Shown: piece by piece, positions 9,022-18,900 of the stretch | How positions within the stretch are numbered: the stretch's first letter is position 1 | Layout: every line of letters starts with the position of its first letter | IMG/VR virus record: IMGVR_UViG_3300042301_002602 | Coordinates: 1 to 39,527 of that record | DNA: 39,527 nt | Strand: one strand, 5' to 3' | DNA from: a virus | Notes under the pieces: generated by a model | Seen by the model: the letters and a program-made list of their open reading frames with translations, nothing else | What the model was told of the DNA's origin: nothing | The model's database searches: none | Made by a program: the position numbers and the translations under genes

Positions 9022-10017
9022 TTAACAATTTGTTTCCTCTTTTTTGAATGTTGGTTTGATATATTCTCCCAAAAATTCCGTAAATATCGCCTCCATTACC
9101 GGAACACATATTGAATTACCGGCCAACGCAATATGATTATTTGTTGAAAGATTTGTCGATAATAATTTAGTGATGTCATCTTCTCTAACACCCATAAATC
9201 TATAACCCTCTCGTCCTGTAATAGTTCTCACTCTACCATCAACCATAATCTGTGGCGAACCTGTTGTCGTCAAACAAGGGGAACACCCATCTATAGAATA
9301 TATACGTCTTGCTTGGTCATATTTAACATCGTTTCTTCTTGCCACAAGTTTACACACACTATCTTTTTTAGGTGTATTAGGGGTAATCTCACATTCAATA
9401 AATAAATCTTCCTTGATATCTTTATCAATAAATGACCTCATTGATACTCTATCTTTTCTATGTTTATCAACACCACTCATAATAGATTCAACTTCTTCGT
9501 TTGTCATTCCATAAACAGACATCATGAACACTCTTTCTCTATTCTGTGGACACCCAAAGTTAGCACCATTAAGAACCTTCCAAGAACAACCATATCCCAA
9601 ATCATTTAAGAATGAAATATGACTTTTAAAGTTTTCAATGTGATTATGTGATACCAAATTTTTAACATTCTCCATTAAAAGATATTTGGGTTGGTTTTTA
9701 GTTAAAATTCTTTCAACTTCATATAATAAACCACTCCTCGTACCTCTTTGAATACCCTTTTGAATCCCTGATATTGAAATATCTTGACAAGGGAAAGAAT
9801 ATGTCATTAGGTCACATTGGGGGTAATTATCTTCACTTACTTTAGATATATCCCCCAAATTACCCAACGTTGTTTCGTGTAATGAATCGTATGCGATATT
9901 TGCGGTTTTAAGTATGTCACAATTTGCGACATTCTCATAATCAACACCAATATAATTTAGTGCTAATTCTTGAGTCCCATAACCCGAAAATAATGATATA
10001 ACTTTTAACTTATTCAT
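9022..10017 (-). CDS. DNA cytosine-C5 methyltransferase
   Basis: Transfers a methyl group from S-adenosylmethionine to C5 of cytosine. The 331 residues carry the ordered motifs: I (VISLFSGYGTQELAL, residues 6-20), IV with catalytic C77 in SFPCQDIS, VI with E116 in MENVKNL, VIII QNRERVF (158-164), and a late GNSICVPVMEAIF for motif X. The stretch between VIII and IX (about 175-265) is the target-recognition domain; its specificity cannot be read by eye. No restriction partner is adjacent. The gene sits inside the replication operon, 5 bases from uvsX, which favours modification of the phage's own DNA against host restriction. A regulatory role is possible. Confidence 0.93.
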   Translation of the reverse strand: MNKLKVISLFSGYGTQELALNYIGVDYENVANCDILKTANIAYDSLHETTLGNLGDISKVSEDNYPQCDLMTYSFPCQDISISGIQKGIQRGTRSGLLYEVERILTKNQPKYLLMENVKNLVSHNHIENFKSHISFLNDLGYGCSWKVLNGANFGCPQNRERVFMMSVYGMTNEEVESIMSGVDKHRKDRVSMRSFIDKDIKEDLFIECEITPNTPKKDSVCKLVARRNDVKYDQARRIYSIDGCSPCLTTTGSPQIMVDGRVRTITGREGYRFMGVREDDITKLLSTNLSTNNHIALAGNSICVPVMEAIFTEFLGEYIKPTFKKEETNC

Positions 10018-10022
10018 GTTTT

Positions 10023-11030
10023 TTATTTATCTTCCTCAATTTCTTCTTTCAAATCAAAATCACCATCAACACCAATGATATCTTTCCAATAATCAGCATA
10101 TTCTTTCTTGTATTTTTCAATATTAGATTTTTCTTCCACAGAATCTTTACCCGCCAAAAACCCATGCGGTGTAACAATTATTTTACCATCATCATAACCT
10201 AATCCCGAGATATGATTCTTTAATACAGATACTTTACTTCTTATTGCAAACTTAATTGAACGTTTGTCTTTTGTTGCCGTAATTTTTGTAGTTCCCGCAC
10301 CTTTTTGATTTCCAAATAAGAATACTAAAGACGAGTTTAACCAAATTGCTTCACCACCTTTCGCCTTAATCTTAGGCTGGCCAAACGGATTGTCAGGCAA
10401 CTCTACCCAAGGCTGATTCACGATTATTAAAGTATTTTCATATTTTGAATCTGCTTTACGAGAACCCGAGATACGTTGATTTATACCCATACCTATTTTA
10501 TCGGCTAGTGTTGAAGCATTGTGTTGTTTCCCACCTTTTCCCTCATAAGTCATTTTACAAGGAACTGAACCAACAGAATCCCACATAAAACATAAACTAT
10601 AATCTAATTCACCTTTTTCTTGTGCATCTAATAATGAGTTAATATAATCCGTGATTTGTTCAATATAATCGAAATTATTGTTGAATATATAGAATCCATC
10701 CCAGTCTAATTCACCGGTCTCTTCATCAATAACCTCTTCGCACTCAAATCCCATAAGTTTAGCATGTTCAAAAGACCACTTCTGTTCTGTAATAATAAAA
10801 ACAGGAAGAATACCTTTCTTTTGAGCGTCAACCGCAGTTTTAACTAACGCAGTTGTTTTACCCGTATCAGAGTGACCCAAAAACATATTTAAGTGTCCTA
10901 TCGCCGGACCCGGTAATCCCACCGCATCCAAGAAGTCAGGACCCAAATCAAAAAATCTTTGGGGTTTATATTTTGCAGATGTTGAGAACTTTTTCTTCAA
11001 CGAACTGAAATCATTTTTCTTTATTGCCAT
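10023..11030 (-). CDS. uvsX: Recombinase UvsX / RecA-like
   Basis: An ATP-dependent strand-exchange protein for recombination-dependent replication and repair. The 335 residues carry Walker A GHSDTGKTT (K58) and Walker B SLCFMWDSVGS (D151). A glycine/lysine segment (NQPWVELPDNPFGQPKIKAK) falls where RecA proteins have the DNA-binding loops. The C-terminus is acidic (LKEEIEEDK). The gene lies directly downstream of gp32, but a strong terminator (11048-11087) separates them, ending 17 bases before the ATG. UvsX is therefore probably made by read-through. No Shine-Dalgarno sequence is visible; the leader is A-rich. Confidence 0.92.
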   Translation of the reverse strand: MAIKKNDFSSLKKKFSTSAKYKPQRFFDLGPDFLDAVGLPGPAIGHLNMFLGHSDTGKTTALVKTAVDAQKKGILPVFIITEQKWSFEHAKLMGFECEEVIDEETGELDWDGFYIFNNNFDYIEQITDYINSLLDAQEKGELDYSLCFMWDSVGSVPCKMTYEGKGGKQHNASTLADKIGMGINQRISGSRKADSKYENTLIIVNQPWVELPDNPFGQPKIKAKGGEAIWLNSSLVFLFGNQKGAGTTKITATKDKRSIKFAIRSKVSVLKNHISGLGYDDGKIIVTPHGFLAGKDSVEEKSNIEKYKKEYADYWKDIIGVDGDFDLKEEIEEDK

Positions 11031-11047
11031 AATTTTTGTTTTTAATT

Positions 11048-11087
11048 AAAAAAAACATTCTCAAGGACGAAATATCTTTGAGAATGT
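11048..11087 (-). terminator. Rho-independent terminator between gp32 and uvsX
   Basis: A perfect 10-bp stem (11055-11064 with 11078-11087) with a 13-base loop is followed on the minus strand by eight T. It lies 13 bases after the gp32 stop and 17 bases before the uvsX ATG, suggesting strong gp32 and reduced uvsX expression. Confidence 0.85.
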
Positions 11088-11100
11088 CTTCGATGAGTTA

Positions 11101-11958
11101 TTAAAATGGTAATTCACCATCCACCTCGTCATTTACTTGAGGGTCGATGATAGTTGTTTCTGATTTTTTAGAACCACCCATAGTTGTTGTAGATTCTACA
11201 TCATTACTATATACATATCCACCTTTTTCACTATCCCATTTTGGAGTTTCTCCACGAGCAATAGCTTCAAGATATTCAACAGGTTTTTTAGAATAAACAT
11301 CTAACCAAGTTAATTCATCATTAACCCAAGCGTTACCTTGTTCTTTTTCGTCATGAACCGGAGTTGGGTCATCATACATAATTGTTGATACACTTGTATA
11401 TTCTTTACCTGCCGGTGTTTTAGACTTTGTAAGTTCTATGATAAGGTCGCGACCTTTTTCAGGGTCTGTGATGTCTCCTTTGTTTCTCCAAATAGGAATA
11501 ATCTTATCTAAGATACCATCATTTTTGTAGTTGTGTTTGAATCTCCAAAATTTTGGTCCATCCGCTTCATTATCTCTATCAATAACTTTAACGATGTAAA
11601 ATTTACGAGATTTATATTGTTTTGCCAATTCTTTGTCAGACTCTTTACCCGTAGATATCAATTCTTCATAAACCTCATTTAAAGGAGAACGCTCATTGTC
11701 ATTCTTTCCCGGGTCATAGAATTTCTGCCATTGTCCACCTACTTGGATTTCGTGATACCAAGCTTCTTTAAATGGTGAACTTCCGTCATGTGTTGGTAGG
11801 ATACGTATTCTACGTTGTCCTGATTTTTCTTTTTCCCCAAGAATAAGAGCGAAATACTTTTTCATTCTTTCATCTTGAGACAATTTACCTTGGGCCCCGC
11901 CCCCTCCTTGTTGTGCTTTTTCGTACTGTGCCAATACGGCGTCTAATGAACTCATCAT
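11101..11958 (-). CDS. 32: Single-stranded DNA-binding protein gp32-like
   Basis: Covers single-stranded DNA at replication forks and loads recombination proteins. The 285 residues are near T4 gp32 (301). There is a short N-terminal basic/glycine segment (QGGGGAQGKLSQDERMKKYF), an OB-fold core with RRIRILPTHDG and KFYIVKVIDRDN, and an acidic C-terminal tail ending VNDEVDGELPF. Such tails recruit partner proteins. There is no cysteine in the whole chain, so the zinc site of T4 gp32 is absent; the corresponding region is a charged loop and helix. The first two codons are both ATG. It has its own candidate promoter motif (11969-11985) and is bracketed by terminators. Confidence 0.85.
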   Translation of the reverse strand: MMSSLDAVLAQYEKAQQGGGGAQGKLSQDERMKKYFALILGEKEKSGQRRIRILPTHDGSSPFKEAWYHEIQVGGQWQKFYDPGKNDNERSPLNEVYEELISTGKESDKELAKQYKSRKFYIVKVIDRDNEADGPKFWRFKHNYKNDGILDKIIPIWRNKGDITDPEKGRDLIIELTKSKTPAGKEYTSVSTIMYDDPTPVHDEKEQGNAWVNDELTWLDVYSKKPVEYLEAIARGETPKWDSEKGGYVYSNDVESTTTMGGSKKSETTIIDPQVNDEVDGELPF

Positions 11959-11968
11959 GTGTTTTACG

Positions 11969-11985
11969 TTTTAAATTTATAAATA
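11969..11985 (-). promoter_or_regulatory. Candidate promoter motif before gp32
   Basis: On the minus strand TATTTAT (11979-11985) is followed by AAATTTAAAA, ending about 10 bases before the ATG. It lies between the upstream gene's terminator and gp32. The second element is weaker than at the sheath or tape measure. Confidence 0.35.
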
Positions 11986-12024
11986 ATTAATTAATGATAA
12001 CTGATATTACCCATATAGTCAAAT

Positions 12025-12051
12025 AAAAAAAACCACCTTTTGGGTGGTTTT
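12025..12051 (-). terminator. Rho-independent terminator after the acidic coiled-coil gene
   Basis: A 9-bp stem (12029-12037 with 12043-12051, core ACCACC/GGTGGT) with a 5-base loop is followed by a T run on the minus strand. It isolates gp32 from upstream late transcription. Confidence 0.85.
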
Positions 12052-12071
12052 GTTGTTTAGGTTTTTTCTAT

Positions 12072-12728
12072 TTATTTGTATTTATACTCATCTTTAAATC
12101 CGATACCTTGAAATGAATTTTTAATGTCATTTACATTTATATCAGTAACATCGTCAGCGGTTAAAATATAATCATTTTTTCCTGTTTTTTCCATCTCCTC
12201 TTGTTTATCATCAAAAAATTGTGATAATTTTTGATTAAAAGGATATGAATCATAACTTCTTAATTCTAATTTTTCCTGAGGTGTTTTTTCTCTGTATTTT
12301 TCAATTTTGTTTTCAAGTGAGTTAAGTTTATTCATAATGGTATCCATCTCACTTAATTTTTGTTCTAAATTACTTAATTGACCAAATAAGTTTTCAAAAT
12401 AATCATCTTGTTTTGTTTGAATACTTTTTTGAGCATCCACTAATTCAGTAATATCAAGTTCTTCAGAACCTGAAGTTTCATCCGTATTTTCTTCCGAGTT
12501 TCCTTCGTCATCAATTTTTTCAACATCTGGGTCAGATTCAACATCAATAGGTTCGGGTGTCGCTTCCGCTCCGGGTACTGGTGGCGCCATCCCTGCATCA
12601 GGTGCCGGTGCAATATCATCACCAGGTAATGGTGTTGTTAAATCATCAATTGCATCTTGTTCTGAAATATAATTATTAATACTTCTATATCTTTGGATTT
12701 CCGCCAATATTTTTTTATCTAAACTCAT
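12072..12728 (-). CDS. Unknown acidic coiled-coil protein
   Basis: No family recognised. The 218 residues split into three parts: a short basic/aromatic start (KKILAEIQRYRSINNYISEQ, residues 5-24), a proline-, alanine- and acid-rich linker (about 30-95) that is probably disordered, and a heptad-like coiled coil (about 98-145, with LFGQLSNLEQKLSEMDTIMN). A charged tail follows. It starts 4 bases after the 74-residue gene and ends at its own terminator. Extended acidic coiled coils occur in scaffolding and assembly proteins of tailed phages, so a head or baseplate assembly role is possible, but nothing in the sequence proves it. Confidence 0.75.
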   Translation of the reverse strand: MSLDKKILAEIQRYRSINNYISEQDAIDDLTTPLPGDDIAPAPDAGMAPPVPGAEATPEPIDVESDPDVEKIDDEGNSEENTDETSGSEELDITELVDAQKSIQTKQDDYFENLFGQLSNLEQKLSEMDTIMNKLNSLENKIEKYREKTPQEKLELRSYDSYPFNQKLSQFFDDKQEEMEKTGKNDYILTADDVTDINVNDIKNSFQGIGFKDEYKYK

Positions 12729-12732
12729 TTAA

Positions 12733-12957
12733 TTAACCGTTTAATAATTGTTTTATACCTCTTGAGGTTTCAACTCTAACTCTTTTATTAGCGGTTGTTT
12801 GATGTCCGGCTCTTTCAATTAGACCGTCTCTCTCTCTAACCACATAACAATCACCAGTATCTAAGTCACAAACTTGTTTGGTTCCATCACCATTATCTTC
12901 TTCAGAGTATCTAACCGATTTTCCAAGATAGTTGTCTAATGCTGTTTTTAAATTCAT
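12733..12957 (-). CDS. Unknown 74-residue protein
   Basis: A small soluble protein without signal peptide or membrane segment. The central part (KQVCDLDTGDCYVVRERDGL) looks like a beta hairpin with two cysteines seven residues apart, and the C-terminal part is basic (NKRVRVETSRGIKQLL). A well-formed copy of the candidate late-promoter motif ends six bases before the ATG (12964-12979), so it probably heads a small unit with the coiled-coil gene behind it. No function is assigned. The gene is supported by its clean start, tight spacing to the next gene and lack of any competing frame. Confidence 0.7.
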   Translation of the reverse strand: MNLKTALDNYLGKSVRYSEEDNGDGTKQVCDLDTGDCYVVRERDGLIERAGHQTTANKRVRVETSRGIKQLLNG

Positions 12958-12963
12958 AAAATT

Positions 12964-12979
12964 ATTTTATATATAAATA
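12964..12979 (-). promoter_or_regulatory. Candidate late-promoter motif before the 74-residue gene
   Basis: The minus strand reads TATTTATATATAAAAT, among the best matches to the bipartite pattern. It ends six bases before the ATG at 12957, so the transcript would be nearly leaderless. Confidence 0.5.
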
Positions 12980-12997
12980 TATCGTAAATCAAATAAA

Positions 12998-15900
12998 TTA
13001 GGTCATCATTATAGTAAATGGAAATGTTTGTGCAATATCTCTAATAATATCATTAGGATTGTTAGTTATATTATAAACAACATTTCTATCCACAGGTTCC
13101 GCAACCAAGGTAATCTTATTGTAAATTTTACTAATTAAACCAACATTATCCGGAGAAACATTTATATTAACTTCACCTATTATATCCACAGCATTAATTG
13201 TGAAAGTTTTCTTATTACTACTTACATAAATTTGTAATTCATTTCCAAAATTCCCTTCACCAACTTTTTCCTCAATAATTGTATTATTTGGACCAACAAC
13301 CGTTTTAACCGCAACCCAAGTCCATACAGTATTTGCGGAAAGAATATTCCAATTACCTGAAGATGGATTGATAGACACAACCATTTTTTCGGCACTTCCA
13401 ACTTGGTTAAATGTTGTGTTCGCCAATAGAACTACAGGTTGAGGTTGTGTATTAACATTAGGTGGTAATCCCGGAGGTGTTATTGGTGTGGATGGTGAAA
13501 TTTGTTGAGGGTTGTATGTAAAGTCCGTTGAACTTGCAGACGAACCATTTAACCCTGATAGGATTATTGGATTTTGTTGTGATGTTATAGTATTAACAGT
13601 CGGTACTACAACACTAATTGTAAAATTATTAATAATTGTAAAATTAGTTATGAATGTATTACTAATCGTAATTCCCGTTACTTGGTCTAAATTTTCACCT
13701 ATTATCGTTAATATAGTTCCACTAGTTCCTGTTAATGGAGAGAATGAGGTAATTGATGATGGTTCACAAGTATTGGGAACGGTAAATGTATTTAAATTAT
13801 TTGATGGATTAGTTTTTCCACTATTAATATCTTCAATCTTCTTAATTTGTTCCTCGTCATTTTTCTTAATATCAAATACTATTTGTTTATTTAATCCCGC
13901 AGAAACCGCAGTTTTAAACGCATTGTTAAATGTTTTTTCAAGTTCACTATATCGACTAATATTTTCATCAAAATAACCTTGGGATACATTAGGTACCGGC
14001 CATTCACAAACATAAAATTTAGTAATACCAAGTCCTGTGTCAGGATTAATTATTTGGTCCACTCTACTATTTAATCTTGAACTCATAAATCCGATAAAAG
14101 TTTTCACATCTTTAAATAACGCAATTGGTTGTGATGTTTTAGTTCCTTTTGAATCGGGCATTTCAACACAGGTGTATTTCTTTTGTTCAAATAAATTAAC
14201 ACTTTCACCATATAGATTAGTTGTTAACGTAACATTTGCAAAATTATTGTTAAACACATAAAATTTATCAGTATTAAATGTTTTTGCGTAACATATTAAA
14301 TAAACAATAACCTGTAAATATTCATCAGTGATTTCCGACTTTATCGCATCGACTAATTGTTGAGGTGTTAGATTTGTTGATGTTGCGGTTTCGGCGTCAC
14401 CCCAACTTTGGAACTCAGCTGATAAATTATTACTACAAGAATTAATTGTCGCACGAGTATTATCACCAGATTGTGTAATATAATCAGATTTATTGATATT
14501 TGTTATTGCCTTACCAGTAACACTATCTTTACTATTTTTAATAATACTTTCAACTTTAGTTAATAAATTTTGATTAACACTTTGTAAATAAGAATCAATT
14601 GAAGGTAAACTATATATACTTTGTCTAGTTCCTGTAAATGTTGTTTCAAACTTACCAGCAGTAATATTATGGTTTACTTCCGTTATAAAATACGGACCAT
14701 AAAACATAGGAACATTTCGCAAGTTAAAGTACATTGTAGGTTGTAATAATGCGTTTCCAAGACATTGAACCGTACATTGATAACTTCTATTTTTATAAAA
14801 ATTATATAGTCCGGTGTTTTGAGTTGTAACATTTCTACCCGAATATTGGTCAAACATATCTACTTGAGCTTGGAGAGCTTCACTAGTTGCTTTACCCGTA
14901 TCCATAGAAACTTGAATGGAATAAAACACGTTTTGATTTCTAATACCAGCATCAACATTAAATCCAACACACTTATTTGAAATACCCCAATCTTTCTTAT
15001 TTGCAATATCCTCAATTAAAGGGTTGTCTGAATATCTTCTCATTTCAAAAGCATCACTTCTGAATCTTGAGTTATTCTTTGGTAATTCTATGTGTTCTGA
15101 AGGTTTTCCAACAAAGAAACAAATCATTTTTGGACTAGACGCTCGGTAATCAACATTAAGGTATGTTCCCCACATTCTGTCACCAAATTCTAAACTTCCA
15201 TCACTCCTTGGTGTATTAACACCACTAACATCTTGAACATTATAAAAATTAACATATGACGGTAATGGCATTACGTTAAAATTATTTTTAATTAAAATGT
15301 CCGCCAAAAACGCAAACACACTTGTCTTCATATTTAAAGCGTTCTCATTAAGGACATTTTTTAATGAAAAAATATCTAAAATTATCGTATCCCCAATATT
15401 TCTTGACGCTCTATCTAAAAATAAAAAATCTTCAAATAATGTTTTTGTGGTATAATCGGAACCCGCAATCCACTTATCATTCAACGCCTTAAAAACTTCC
15501 CAGTTCTCAATTTTACTTTGTTCCCCATCAATAACACTTTTGATTACTTTTTCAGATATTTCTTGTTGTGGTTTTATATCTAACCTCACTTTTGTTAAAA
15601 TTAAATTCAAAAGGTTGTCTTGAAAATCTGAAGTTTTTACCAAATACTCTTGAAGTTTTTGTTTAAATTGTGTTGGTGTTATAGTTGGTGTTAATAACTT
15701 TTGAGTGGCATACATTTTAATTATCGGTGATAATAATCTTATATTATTTACCGAAAACTCAATATTATTATCAACGAAAAAGTCGGTAATATATGACCCG
15801 TTATTCGAATATTTCAAATTTTGTATTGTTGAAAACCCTACTTCAGTTTCTAACTCAAACCATTCTTTCGGATAATTTGTAATTGAAGCTGATAAACTCA

Positions 15901-18900
15901 CTGAGCCCGATTTTGTTGGCAAACTATTTGGTGTATATATATCAAATACAATTGGATTAACAATAGGATTATTACCACCTCCTTGAGCCAAATAGGAATC
16001 CATTACTCTTCTGTTATATTGTGAAGGGTTACCATATTTCAAAATAACATCATACTCTAAAAACGCCTTTATGGTACTAGTGAATGAAACTAATTGAGAA
16101 TTTCCAATGGAGTTAAAATATTCCTCTGAACTTATTGATTGTCGTTTCCCTTGAATTTCCATTAAATTTCTAAACAAATATTGGAAATTTTTATATAATC
16201 CATTAGGGTCAACAGGTGATTGTCCAATAGGAACAATAGCTTCAAAACCTAAATCAATATTTGCAATCGGTTTTGACCAATTCAAAAATTCTTGTTCTAA
16301 ATTATCCAATATTCTTTTATCAAAAACAGAAAAAATCTCTTCAATTTTAGAATATTCATCATTTAATAATAAATTAAATGGTGATTGTTTTGTCGTACCT
16401 GTTTCAATTTTAATTGGGTATGAATCCGGTTGAGGTTTGGATATTTGATTATTATCAAAATATCCATAATTTGATGTTGACCATAATAATCTAACCGAAC
16501 CATTATATATTGAAGGGTTATTTAAAAACTCACATATTGGTTGATTGTTATTCAAACACTCAATTTTAGTTTGATTGAACGACGTTCCAAATGATGGTAT
16601 TACATAATAGGTCGTCGAACTTGTGTTCTCACTTGGATTACATTTAGCCCCTTGTCCAACATCACTCCCTAATCCATTAGGAACAATAACTGACCAAGTT
16701 TCTATATTTTGATAGGTATCATCACTTGAGGTTTGAATATTTGAATCCGTAAAATTAAATATTTGAACACCATAATCTATACTTCTTTGTATTTCATTAT
16801 CAGTGTACTTTTCATATAAATCATATCCGTTATAAAACGCATTAAAATCATTTATAACTTTTGGATAAAACCCTGTTTGTAGTTGAACACTATTATTTGC
16901 AGAATCTTGTAATTTAATTTTTTTAGTTCCTTCAAAATTAAAAGTATATGTTTTAGTGTCGGAACTTAATATTGGGTCGAAGTTTTGTTTATAATTAAAA
17001 TTGTTCCAAGCACCGTCTAAAATATCTGTGTTAGTAGACTTATATCTTTTATATCGATGCCAAATAGAACCCATCTTTAATACCCAAGCATATGGCATTT
17101 TATGTATTGCACCATATTTCTTAAAACAAGATGCAATATAATCTAAATCACTAGATGCGTCTAATGTTTTATATTTTTCTTTTAATGTTGTTAAAGGTAA
17201 TGAATTGATAAATAAATACGCGGCCTGAACATAAGGATATTGGTCACCACTTCTCCAATTATCAACACCATTCATAATTGCATTAACGAAATAAGGTGTA
17301 TTCAACATTGATGTTGTTGTCTCAACAGGGACAGTATTATTTGGTGAAAAATAATTTACATAACCTTCAGTTGGAACAAATAGTGTTGGGTCTTTTCTTA
17401 AATTGTAAAATGCGGTTAAACCAATTACAGATACTTCTTGTGTTGGATTAGATACTCTAATATATGAAAAGTTAGTAACCGGGCGATTAGTTGTTGTGTT
17501 ATAAATGTCGTTAAAGTTTGAAATAACATCTCTATCTTCAAATACAGTTAAAACATTAGTTGTGTTATACACCGCATTTTTATTATTGGAAAGGTTGTTC
17601 CCCATATTATTTTTAACCCAAGATGGGTCGGTAAATGGATATGTGTCAATAATAATTGGTTCATTATTCGCACTCTTAACTAATTGTAATAACCCATCAG
17701 AATTCGTTTGTAATTGAGGTTCTTTACCTAAATCATTTAAACTTAAAATGTTAAATGAGTTATCTGTTAAAGCCTTTATATAAGGTGTTACAAAAAAATC
17801 TCTAATAAAATCTTGATAAGCCCTACCTGTACCCTCATTAGAGATTGTTCTTAAGAACGATTGGTAATTATCTGCGGTTATATCATAATTTTTAAGTTTT
17901 AATGATAAAAAAGGAGAATTATTACCTAAACCAGTTACAATATTACTAGCTTCAGAATTAACAATTAAAGTCAATAATTGGTTAATTTGATTATCATTTC
18001 CCCTAATAAAATTAGAATAATTTGAAGTTAAGAATTGTCTTTCCCATATTTCATAAAAAAACTTAATTTCTTCTTTGTTAATATAAGCAATACCATTCGA
18101 AGGATATTCAATAGCATTTAAATTAATAACATTAGTTGTATTTTGACTATCTATTGGAGGTTGAGCGGCAGGTGAAACAAATTTTTGGGACAACCCTTTC
18201 ATATATTCTTCAACAAACTCTATTTCAGGCCATATTTCATATGACCAACCTTTTGTTTGGTCTACGTATTTTGGGTCACCAGGATATTTTAATTGGAATC
18301 TTCCTTTTTTATCATCCGGAGTTTCAACAAAAAATTGAGGCCATGGATATACCGGTTCTTGACCATTAACCAATCCTTGATTTTCATTTTTCGCAATTTG
18401 AGAAATCACATAACTATTACGATTATCAACTGAAGGTGCTGATGCGGGATTATTTAATATTGTATTATATCTAATAGGATTGTATTTAACATCCCATGCT
18501 TTAGTGTGAACACCATCTAATAATCTAATAAAAGCCTCAGCTGACGCCATAATTACTGCGGTAATATTTCTAACCGTGGGAACAAATCCTAACCCTTGAC
18601 TTTGACTCTCAATTTTTTTTGCCAAATCAGAAGTTATCTCTGTCTCATATTCTAACAATTTCTTATTGGCCTCGGTTTCCATTTGGGATAATAATTTTTG
18701 GAAATCTGAAAACGTATAAACAGGAGGTGGGATAATATTGGTTCCGGTATTTAAAACTCTATTATCTGAAGCACTTTTTTCAAGAGTGGGTGTAAATTGT
18801 TGTGAAACTAAATCTGTTATTTTTTGAATATCGGTAGATGTTGGGTATAAATTTCCTGTTTGCGAAATTGTTGTTTTAACCAAATCTATATTAGACTCAG

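Noticed and set aside
12657-12716. A T4-like capsid-targeting peptide at the N-terminus of the coiled-coil protein
   Set aside because: The ISEQ segment loosely resembles a prohead-protease site, but there is no nearby head gene and a four-residue match is not evidence. It is kept only as something to check by proteomics.
13512-13976. A 154-codon open frame on the plus strand
   Set aside because: It is antisense to the C-terminal, beta-rich part of the 2427-residue hub-like gene, whose product continues smoothly across it. The predicted peptide is a run of hydrophobic residues without domain logic.
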